A DNA stretch of 21,354 bases from Chara braunii (taxonomy: Eukaryota > Streptophyta > Charophyceae > Charales > Characeae), in assembly GCA_003427395.1 (NCBI GenBank), contig BFEA01000763.1:9433-30786 (forward strand), in the 5' to 3' direction. The notes under the pieces were generated by a model. That model saw only the letters and a list, made by a program, of their open reading frames with translations. It had not been told where the DNA came from and did not search any database. The translations under genes and the position numbers were made by a program. Below, piece by piece: positions 9,156 through 16,999 of this stretch; the stretch's first letter is position 1, and each line of letters starts with the position of its first letter.

Positions 9156-9502
9156 GAGATAGCCCCATGAACGTATTTTTTTAATGAAATTGAAACCGAG
9201 TTTTTTGGCCCAAAACTCGTCAAAATTTGTTGTTCCCAAGGGTCTGGCGTTTGTAAAACGCTGGACCCCCTGGCTGTACATGGACCTTGCTTGAGACCAG
9301 GTACCTCGAGGCAGTCCTGCCTGGAGGTGCCTGGTCTCAAGCTAGGTTCATGTACAGCCAGGGGGTCCAGCGTTTTTAAAACGCTGGACCCTCAGGAACA
9401 ACAAATTTTGACGAGTTTTCGCTCAAAAAACTCGGTTTCAATTTCGTTCAAAAAATAAAAAATGTCCGTTTTGACGAAATGGTTGTTCATGGGTCTGATC
9501 TC
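9156..9502. mobile_element. foldback (MITE-like) element with about 140-bp arms
   Basis: The centre is at 9313-9318 (AGGCA, GTCC, TGCCT), and the arms run outward from it nearly without a loop. The inner arms (about 9170-9313 and 9318-9453) match closely, including CGCTGGACCCCCTGGCTGTA and TCGTCAAAATTTGTTGTTCC. Each arm also holds its own short palindrome around AAAACGCTGGACC. The outer ends GAGAT-AGCCCCATGAAC (left) and GAGATCAGACCCATGAAC (reverse of right) match, but the left arm has lost about 30 bp just inside. No coding capacity; no clear target duplication. Confidence 0.88.
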
Positions 9503-9545
9503 CCCTTTTCCTTTTCTTTTTTTTTTTTTCTTTTCTTTCTTTTTT

Positions 9546-9625
9546 GGGATAATTTGTGAAGTATCCCTATAACTTGAGTCATATGCCAAAATGCCCCTAA
9601 AAGATGTGGGTAGAGCGAAATGCCC
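9546..9625 (+). repeat. 80-bp dispersed repeat, left copy
   Basis: It begins GGGATAATTTG and matches the reverse complement of 21091-21170 at 70 of 80 positions without gaps, including a perfect 30-bp block ending GATGTGGGTAGAGCG. The two copies face inward and enclose 11.6 kb. It may be a terminal repeat of a large composite unit, or two independent copies of one family. Confidence 0.85.
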
Positions 9626-9988
9626 TTTTGGGCCTAAATCTTTGTGTTTCGCCTCTGTCGGGCCCGTGTGCAAATTTGCAATCTGGACTGCGGCGTTGGG
9701 GCCTGGGCCTGCACCCTGTTTTACCCGGTTCGCCCTCCATACCATGTGGACAACTTTGTGGAATACCCAGGCCCGTAGGCACAGCAGTTTCCCTCCGCGA
9801 TTCAAACTTTCAAAACGCATTCCAAGTCTCTACCTCTGTCTCCCGCTGTGTTCGGCAGCTTTCTTCATCGTCCTGGCTCCACCCTCGTAAGCTTCCCCAT
9901 CTCCAACTCCTCCTCCCCCCCAATCCTCCAAGTTCTCCTCCTATGACAGCACTGACAGGTCAACATGTCTTAAATCCTCCTGCTGGTC

Positions 9989-9991
<3 letters not shown>

Positions 9992-10072
<81 letters not shown>

Positions 10073-10073
10073 N

Positions 10074-10144
<71 letters not shown>
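9992..10144. repeat. (CT)n microsatellite with an ambiguous base
   Basis: About 150 bp of CT dinucleotides, with an N at 10073 where the phase changes. The assembled length is therefore not reliable. It is followed by a short GTGCGCGCGC stretch. Confidence 0.98.
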
Positions 10145-10147
<3 letters not shown>

Positions 10148-10550
10148 CGCGCGCGTGCGCTATCCATGTGTTTTCTCTTCTTGCTTTCGTACATCAGCCT
10201 CCAGGGGCGGAGCAATCTTGATAGTCCTATATGTGGACATGGTGATACGTTCGTCGAGATGACCTCTTGTCGTGAAAAATGGCATCCCGCTACCCCTTAG
10301 CCCCTTTTCTTAGAATAGGCCAAGTGGCATAATAAATTGATGCAGCATGGCGTGTTCTAGCCTCATGGCATCATTACTGGTCAGTTGTGATGATATTGTG
10401 ATACAACCCTCACAATGAAAAATGGCCTCCCACTACTATGAAGAAGCACGAAATTTGATGCATTTCGGCGGACGTTACTCATAAGGATTTTTTATAGGAC
10501 GTCTTGGCGCTGGAATGGTACGACGTGGAGACCAGTACGGCGGATTTTTA

Positions 10551-10602
10551 GGCGGAGGAATGACTGGAGTGGTTGCGGCGGAGGAATGACTGGAGTGGTT
10601 GC
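10551..10602. repeat. 26-bp tandem repeat, two perfect copies
   Basis: GGCGGAGGAATGACTGGAGT... occurs at 10551-10576 and again at 10577-10602, identical and head to tail. Confidence 0.95.
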
Positions 10603-10674
10603 CGCCGATTTTGACGGCGTGGTTATTTGACGGGTGGAACACTGAAAAGGGTAACAAGTTGCACAAAGATGGGG

Positions 10675-10677
<3 letters not shown>

Positions 10678-10736
<59 letters not shown>
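10678..10736. repeat. (GA)n microsatellite
   Basis: An uninterrupted run of GA dinucleotides of about 58 bp. Confidence 0.97.
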
Positions 10737-10739
<3 letters not shown>

Positions 10740-10752
10740 GTAACCTGCCTGT

Positions 10753-10936
10753 GGTTCATCATGCTTTGTGGTTTATCATGCTTTTGTTGGTGGTTTACCA
10801 TGCTTTCTGCGTGTATTGTAGCTTTGTTTTTCGTCCGTTATTGGGAAAGAATATAGAATGACAGTTTTTTTTTAACTCTTTTTGGGTTTACCATGTTTTT
10901 TTTTGTGTTTACCATGTTTTTTTTGTGTTTACCATG
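10753..10936. repeat. six spaced copies of a GGTTTACCATG-like motif
   Basis: Copies start at about 10753, 10770, 10792, 10884, 10905 and 10925. The last three sit in T-rich units of about 20-21 bp (GTGTTTACCATGTTTTTTTT). It looks like a decaying minisatellite. Confidence 0.7.
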
Positions 10937-11191
10937 TTTTTTAACACCATTTTTGCTTTTCTTAGTTGCAAAGAAGCAGCGAATCATAGGAAAGGTAGTT
11001 CATTATGCTTTCTGTTATTTTCACCTTTTTCCCATTATTCTTTTGCAGCCCAGGTCATCTAGTAATCTATTTGGAGTTGCTGTTCAGTTCGATGTTTAGT
11101 TTGCCAGATTGCAGTGCTTGTGTTGTGCAGCTGAATATAGACTATTAGGCAGGTGGACTGTCTGCCAGTGTCTGGAGTGCAGTGCTCTATG

Positions 11192-11215
11192 TAAGGGCGT
11201 CGTTCGACACACCTC
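11192..11215 (+). repeat. left target-site duplication TAA and 21-bp terminal inverted repeat
   Basis: TAA at 11192-11194 is followed by the terminal repeat at 11195-11215. It is identical to the reverse complement of 19420-19440. Confidence 0.95.
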
Positions 11216-11221
11216 AGCGCG

Positions 11222-11289
11222 TCCTCGGAGTAATTTTTGATTTTCGGAGGTGTCGTTCCACCTGTCCTCGGAGAATTGCCCCGAGGACG
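11222..11289. promoter_or_regulatory. left subterminal TCCTCGGAG motifs (candidate transposase/Myb-like binding sites)
   Basis: TCCTCGGAG occurs at 11222-11230 and 11265-11273, and the reverse form CCGAGGA at 11281-11287. The second copy belongs to a 21-bp block (11253-11273) repeated exactly, inverted, at 19372-19392. In Harbinger elements the Myb-like protein binds repeated motifs next to the ends; its binding here is inferred. Confidence 0.6.
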
Positions 11290-11461
11290 AATCTTCGGGG
11301 CCCTCCCGCGGCCAGTTTAATTAGATTATACACAGCCGCGAGGGGAATGTCCGGCCTCCGATTTGGGATGTCCGTGTAGCAGGCGTGGTGGTCCAACAGG
11401 CGGACGGCGGGAAAACGTCACGGGGCCTTGGAAAAAATTCGCCAACGTGGGAACATCCCCT

Positions 11462-11481
11462 TTCGAAATTCAAATTTCGAA
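11462..11481. other. 20-bp near-perfect palindrome TTCGAAATTCAAATTTCGAA
   Basis: Two 9-bp arms pair perfectly around CA. It lies between the left end and the transposase, so it could be a control site for that gene. The region 11274-11838 otherwise holds no gene I can support and should contain the transposase promoter. Confidence 0.6.
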
Positions 11482-11838
11482 TTTTGATCTTGCGGAGCGA
11501 CGTGGTGGCGGCGCACAGGCGGGTCGGCCAGGGGGCAGTCTACGCCTCGCAGGGTTTCGTTTGCCATCGCGTTGCGTATTTCAGCGGCACCGCACCGCCA
11601 CTGCGTCAAGTGTGGTCGACGCGGCAAAACGAAGACGTCTGGTAGGCAGTCGCGTTCGCCACGTGCAGGCGCCGCAGCGGTCCTGCTCTTCAGCGGCGGT
11701 GGGTGGACGCTCCAATCGGAATCGCGTCGTTGGGCCGGGCTGTATTCCTGACATGGTTGCAGGCGTTTTCAAACGTGGTGGCAGAGGCGCACGGAGGTGG
11801 GCGGCGATGGACGTTGTTTTTTGTCTTCGAAGGACGTG

Positions 11839-13182
11839 ATGGACGGCTGCGATGGCGATGGACCTGCTGTGCTGTCGACGACGGAGAAGACAACTGTCAC
11901 GGCGGCTGTGGTTGCCATTGTCCGTCGTTTCCAAATTGAGAGTGCGGCCGGGCGCATGAAGGCAGCGCTTTCGAGGCGGCGGCAGAGGCTTCTGCTGCAA
12001 AGGGTGTTGGACGCGCCGAACTGCATCACCACATCCCAAGCCGTGGTTCAGCTGTTGCTGCAATTGGGTGCGGTTTGCTTCCTCGGGCGACGCCACGTTG
12101 GTGGATGCGGCGGAGAGCTGGCGGGACTTGGGAGGATTTACGGGTGTGCGATGACGCGATAGACGACTACTTCCGGGAAAAGCTCCGCATGTCCAGGAGA
12201 GTGTTCATGGAGATCAGCGAAGCATGTGCGCCTCATGTGCAGCGGCAGGTGACGTTTTACAGGGAGCCACTACAGCCGGAGCAGATCGTCGCGTACGCGC
12301 TGTATAGGTGGTCACAGGAGAGTCTTACGATAGTAGCACATCATCCTTCGGCATAGGCAGGACTTCCGGAGTTCGAGCCGTGCGCGATGTGACAACCGCT
12401 ATTTTGAGGGTGTACGGGGACAAGATATCGTGGCCGACGGGTTTGCGGAAACAAGTCGTGCTACGGGCATTTCTAGACAAGGCTTTTCAAACTGCCATGG
12501 CGCAGTTGACTGCACACACATCTACGTGGACAAACCGGCGAACGCGCCGAGTGAGAACTACTTCAACCGCAAACACCGTTTTTCCGTCATTGCGTAGATT
12601 GTGGTGGACCTGGATCTATGCGTCCTTGATGTGTTCGTTGGATATCCGGGGAGCTGCCATGACATTAGGGTGATCCAGCTATCAAGTCTGTCGAGGCGCG
12701 CGAAAGAGGGATTGTTGTTTCGTGCGCCGCCTGTGACGCTCCCGGGAGGGGTGAGGACGAACGGATACATCTTGGGCAACAACGGGTATCCTCCTTCTGA
12801 GTGGGTGGTGGTGCCGTACAGAGGAATCAATCAGCACCCGGACGAGGAAAGGTTCGACACGAAGCAGAAGGTCGCAAGAGGGGCCGTGGAGAGGGCGTTC
12901 GGGAGGTTGAAAGGGATGTGGAGGCTCTTCCTGCGGACGCACAAGACAAACCTCGACAGTCTGCCGCAACAGTTCACGACAGTATGCATTCTCCACAACA
13001 TCCTGCTCGATGCAGGCATCGAGTTCGACGAGAATTCGTTGTGGGAGGTCGGCGCGAACGGGGTGAGGCGCCGAGTGGACCTGGGGATTCATCGCCCCCC
13101 GCAGCCAGTGTCCATGTTGACTTCGACGCGCGAGGATCACGCACTCCGCAATGCACTGGCGCAGCGGATGAAACACGTTTGA
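11839..13182 (+). pseudogene. PIF/Harbinger (HARBI1-type) DDE transposase, broken
   Basis: The reading starts near ATG 11839 (MDGCDGDGPAVLST; another in-frame ATG is at 11797). It passes through WEDLRVCDDAIDDYFREKLR and YALYRW to GESYDSSTSSFGIGR, the family's helix-turn-helix part. The catalytic core follows: AVDCTHIYVDKP with the first Asp (12508-12510), GYPGSCHD, then YILGNNGYP, and RGAVERAFGRLKGMW with the catalytic Glu (12889-12891). Frame changes equal to 1-nt losses lie at about 12100-12110, 12311-12316 and 12484-12492. A TAG at 12595-12597 stands where Gln is expected. At 12778-12780 AAC (Asn) replaces the second catalytic Asp of the usual GDxGY. The enzyme would cut and join the element ends; this copy cannot. 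The start codon is uncertain. Confidence 0.88.
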
Positions 13183-14204
13183 TCCAGCCAGCCACCTACG
13201 TGTTCGTCCCGTTGAAGTCGTGTCCCGCCATAGTCGGCCGACAACTCTTTCGTCTTCCGCTTACGCGCGCGATCGCCAGTGAGGGTCTGCCTTTGTGGTC
13301 AGGTTCTTTTCAGGTGTTTGTTCTTGTATTCCACGACGCTGTATAGGTCCAGTCCGTCGTGCAGCGGGATTGCGACGGGGTCGCTGATGTAGTATTCGTC
13401 CTCTACGGTCGTCTTTTCATTTTTTGGCTCTTCATTGTCATCGTGGCCGAGAAGTTGGTTTTCCCGCGCAATGCCGTGGAGTCGTCGATGGGTTCGGTCC
13501 TTGTTTGATGGGGGGGGTAGTTGTAGATGGGAGTCGTAGTCGAGGACTGGCACGAAGAGGTTCGTGAGCCCGCTGGTTCGCATGTGCTTCACAGCGCCTT
13601 TTTTTTTTTCCAACTTTCGCACGGTGAATGTTTTTGATGATGTTTGGGAATGGATGTTTTGGTGTACCCGACTGCTGCTATTGTTTCGAGGGATCTTGTT
13701 TTTTTTTTGCGGTGCATGGAACGTGTGTTGTGCATGTCGTCTCAGCTTGTCTGCGTTTGTGAAATGTTGCCGAAGAAGCTTCGTTGTTGCATTGAAGAAT
13801 GACATGCATCGCGTTTGTGAATTGTTGTCGGAAAAGCTTCGTTGTTGCATTGACGACTGGCATGCATCGACAAACAAAAGAAAGATGAACTCGCGACAGA
13901 TGTGCTCATCAGGCAACTGCGCTGTGACCTTCCTTGTAGTAGTTCAAATTTTTTGTTTTCATTTTTTTCCCCCTTCCTTCATGGTAGGTGCAATCATTAG
14001 GATCCGACGATGGCATGAGGAAGGGAAACACGGGCGCCAAGCACACAAAGATGACAATGAAAGTGCATGTTTGGGCTCCTGCCTTTTTTCCTTTTATTTC
14101 TTTTCTTTGTTCAGTTGACAGCGATGACAACGATGCCGCGATAGGTGAAATCGAAAGAAAGGGCCTCATACAGAAAACGATGCGGACGACAATGAGATGG
14201 CCAT
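13183..14204. other. gene-free stretch between convergent genes
   Basis: This is where the transposase (plus) and the unknown gene (minus) converge, so it should hold both 3' UTRs. Open frames here are short and look like noise. It contains a 58-bp tandem repeat at 13753-13868. Confidence 0.5.
13753..13868. repeat. 58-bp tandem repeat, two imperfect copies
   Basis: Copies at 13753-13810 and 13811-13868 share GCGTTTGTGAA, AAGCTTCGTTGTTGCATTGA and CATGCATC, with roughly ten differences. Confidence 0.88.
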
Positions 14205-15821
14205 TCACGCGTGCGTCATGTGATAACCGTCCTCGTCTCCCTCTTCCTCCGCAGCGGGCCCGCTGCCGATCCATCCGTCTTTCGCGGCTTCCGCTGCGTT
14301 CTTCAGGGTCGCGTTGTGGCCGAACACCAACCCGCAGTCACACCATTCCGGAATGCAGTGCGGGTATTCTCCCAGCGTGAGGTGAACCTTCCCTATACGA
14401 TCCAAGACGAGGTTCGCGTTGTCGACGATGTGTCGCCACCAGTTGAAGATGTACGACCCCGCCGCTATCATTGTCGGTTTGGCGACCATGGACGAGTTAA
14501 GGCACGCCTCGTAGTGCGAACGGTCGTCGTCACCACCCATGCGCATGATCCACATGCACGCGCTCAACAGCGCTTGAAGACAGTCCGCAAGCCTAGACAA
14601 CCTCTCCTGTTTCACGCGACCGCCGTCCACCCATTGTCCACACCACAGTGCCTCTGTCCAGCACTCCGCGACGCAAAGAACTGTCGCCTCCTGCCGCGCC
14701 GCCATGTCGTCGTCCTCGGGCCGATCCACAATCTTCACCCCCGCGAACCACAGAGGCACGTCCATCTTCATCGCCAGAGTGTGGTACACGAGTGCAGGGG
14801 AAACCACGTTCGACCATTCCTGCCCCTGCCAAACTGCTCGTGCGACGTCCATGGCAATGTCGATGCTGATGTACGACTCTGCACGAGCGAATCCAGCCGG
14901 CCGCGACGACGATTTGAAGATCCAGCCGTGGATGGCGCGCAGCACCACTTTCTCCACGCTGCGCGCTCTGCGCAGAGCCGGTTCACGCTGCGCAGGGTCC
15001 TCGATCTTGAAGCGCGGCACGTTGTTCTGCGGCCGTATGAGCATCGCAGGCGGTTCAGCTCCTACGTCTCCGTTGGGGATGGAGATGAAGTAGTCCTCGC
15101 ACTCGCCAACCGCCTCCCTCAAGGGTTTCCCCGGTCCCTGACCCCAGAAAGAGTCGCAATCAACCCACAACTTTGATCTCTCCTCCAGACCATCCTCCTT
15201 TGCGGCTCCCTTCAACCTCTTCACAAGTGGACGGTCGTCGTCGTCGTCGCCCTCCCGCTTTCCGTCTCTTCTTCCATCGTCGCGGCGGACATCGTCTACC
15301 CTCTCTTCGGCCGCACCTTCGGCGACTCCGCTTCTACTGCTGTGATCCGCCGCCGCCGTCCGAGTGTCGGTCGCCGTTGCATTGCCCTTTTGCGCGGACT
15401 GTGCTTTCCCTCCCCCTGAAGCCCCCACCTGTTGCAGGGGGAGTGCCTGACGTGGCTGGCCTTGCCCCACTGTCGCGGGAAGTTGCCTCGGCACGCACAC
15501 CTCCGTTATGACAACCCCTGCCGCCTTCGGGGTCCTTTGCGACGCCTCGGCAGCACCAACAGCAATGCTCCGCTTCAGAGCGGACAACTGTTCCTTCGAC
15601 ACCCCATCTTGGCCGAAACCCAATCGCGCCGCCGCTAAAATCCCTTGCGCGTCCACTATCAGCACTTCTTCTGGCTGGAAGTCTCTTGTGTGGTCAGAGC
15701 TCGCCTCTTCAACGCGCTGCCTTTTCAACTTAGGCACATGCCCTCTGCCTCTCTGGGTTCCCCCCCCGTCGCCCGCCCCGCTATCTTTCCTGACCTTCAC
15801 TGATGCGTTTCTCGGGGCCAT
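14205..15821 (-). CDS. Harbinger-borne protein of unknown function (538 aa), intact
   Basis: I do not recognise a named domain. The start ATG at 15821 (MAPRNASVKVRK) is preferred: the frame is open to 16256, but that extension is encoded by a duplicated DNA repeat and simply repeats itself. Residues 1-215 are low complexity and charged, with basic nuclear-localisation-like clusters (PKLKRQR at 30-36; RPLVKRLKG after a D5 run at about 197-205). Residues 216-505 look folded: KLWVDCDSFWGQGPGKPL, WIFKSSSRPAGFARAESYIS, EWSNVVSPALVYHTLAMK, WFAGVKIVDRPEDD, SACMWIMRMGGDDDRSHYEA, AKPTMIAAGSYIFNWWRHI and a C-D-C motif (IPEWCDCGLVF, 494-496). The tail is acidic. It is rich in Trp and helices, has no signal peptide, and has no lesions, unlike the other two genes of the element. 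A role in transposition or in nuclear DNA or protein binding is inference only. Confidence 0.8.
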   Translation of the reverse strand: MAPRNASVKVRKDSGAGDGGGTQRGRGHVPKLKRQRVEEASSDHTRDFQPEEVLIVDAQGILAAARLGFGQDGVSKEQLSALKRSIAVGAAEASQRTPKAAGVVITEVCVPRQLPATVGQGQPRQALPLQQVGASGGGKAQSAQKGNATATDTRTAAADHSSRSGVAEGAAEERVDDVRRDDGRRDGKREGDDDDDRPLVKRLKGAAKEDGLEERSKLWVDCDSFWGQGPGKPLREAVGECEDYFISIPNGDVGAEPPAMLIRPQNNVPRFKIEDPAQREPALRRARSVEKVVLRAIHGWIFKSSSRPAGFARAESYISIDIAMDVARAVWQGQEWSNVVSPALVYHTLAMKMDVPLWFAGVKIVDRPEDDDMAARQEATVLCVAECWTEALWCGQWVDGGRVKQERLSRLADCLQALLSACMWIMRMGGDDDRSHYEACLNSSMVAKPTMIAAGSYIFNWWRHIVDNANLVLDRIGKVHLTLGEYPHCIPEWCDCGLVFGHNATLKNAAEAAKDGWIGSGPAAEEEGDEDGYHMTHA

Positions 15822-15878
15822 GTCGTCCGCAACTCGGCAACGACGAGCACGTGGACGAAGGAGCATGTCGACGAAGGA

Positions 15879-16274
15879 GCACGTGGAAGTAGGACGCGTG
15901 GAGATCGACGATGGCCACGTCGTTGACGGAGCATGTGGACGATGCGCAATCGTGGTGGGCAGGAGCCGCGACGATGATGGCCAGCTAAAAAAGAGCACGT
16001 GCTTGCGGCGCGTGAAGGGGGACTGCACGCGGTGCACAAAGCTCGAGCGTGGAGATCGATGACGCGGGAATTTGCCTGACGTGCCTGACGGGAAGAAGCA
16101 CGTGGAAGAAGGACGCGTGGAGATCGACGACGGCCACGTCGACGACGGAGCACGTGGACGATGCGCAATCGTGGTGGGCAGGAGCCGTGACGATGATGGC
16201 CAGCAAAAAAAGAGCACGTGCTTCCGGCGCGTGAAGGGGGACTGCACGCGGTGCACAAAGCTCGAGCCTGGAGA
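15879..16274. repeat. 177-bp direct repeat (period 219) upstream of the unknown gene
   Basis: Copies at about 15879-16055 and 16098-16274 are highly similar, separated by about 42 bp. Each contains the 10-bp palindrome AGCACGTGCT (15994-16003 and 16213-16222). CACGTG hexamers also occur at 15848, 15880, 16099 and 16151. CACGTG is the core of plant G-box elements bound by bHLH/bZIP factors. The position just 5' of the minus-strand gene makes this its likely promoter or leader. Confidence 0.85.
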
Positions 16275-16999
16275 GGCAAAGGGCGGGAAGTGCTGGCGTG
16301 CGGCTACGAATCACTGCTTAGACGACACCGTCGGAGACATGGAAAATGAAGTACTGTCGTACGGACTGCAGCCCGGAATCTCCTTTTCAACGCGATGCGC
16401 TATCGCCGCACACCGTGTATACGCCACGACGTCCACGAAAGCCCGCCCCCCGATCGATCGTACACGGACCGTTTTTTCCCGAAGGCTTCAAGTGATCCCT
16501 CGCATGGACAAGAACGCGTGTCGGCGCGCAGGAGGACCATGGTGGAGGTCGAAAGACCCCGGCACGCTTCCGTCGTCCGCCACCCCCCAAAAACTTGAGG
16601 CGTCCTTGTCCTCCATTGTCCCCTCCCGCCCAAAAAAAACACACCGTGCCACCCATTCCTTTCTTCGACAACCCCCCCCCCCCCAAAAAAAAAGAGAACC
16701 CTGCTGGATCCCCATCCGCGCGTGGCTGCAACGCGTCACATCAACAGGCGTTGAACAATAATCGGGCGTCGTAATTTGAAACCGAAGGACGAGCCGACGG
16801 GCATGACAGCAATCAACACCCTTTAAGCTAATCAAAAAATTTGACTCTTGCAATGGAAACCGCTTGCAGAAATGACCCGTCGTCTGTACACAACCTGCCC
16901 ACCACCGCACAGCAGCACGCAGTACGGGGGCAACGCCGACGATCCAAAAGCACACAAGAGGCATTCGCGTGGACGATGGACATGTGTGGCCCATCGACT
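16275..16999. other. gene-free stretch between the two minus-strand Harbinger genes
   Basis: No supported gene. It should hold the 3' UTR of the Myb-like gene and distal promoter of the unknown gene. A C-run followed by an A-run lies at about 16673-16693. Confidence 0.45.

Noticed and set aside
7810-9502. CRISPR-like array
   Set aside because: The repeats are inverted, of different sequence and length, with no regular spacers, and the DNA is eukaryotic.
9604-10221. Open frame of about 200 codons through the CT tract
   Set aside because: Its length comes from translating (CT)n as Ser-Leu repeats across an N; there is no other coding signal.
14211-15176. Long plus-strand open frame opposite the unknown Harbinger gene
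   Set aside because: It is the antisense shadow of the 538-codon minus-strand gene: GC-rich codons leave the opposite strand open. Its Arg/His/Pro-rich translation has no domain-like blocks.
15822-16256. N-terminal extension of the unknown gene upstream of 15821
   Set aside because: The extension is encoded by the 177-bp duplication and gives the same Arg/Ser-rich sequence twice. The ATG at 15821 begins the non-repetitive protein.
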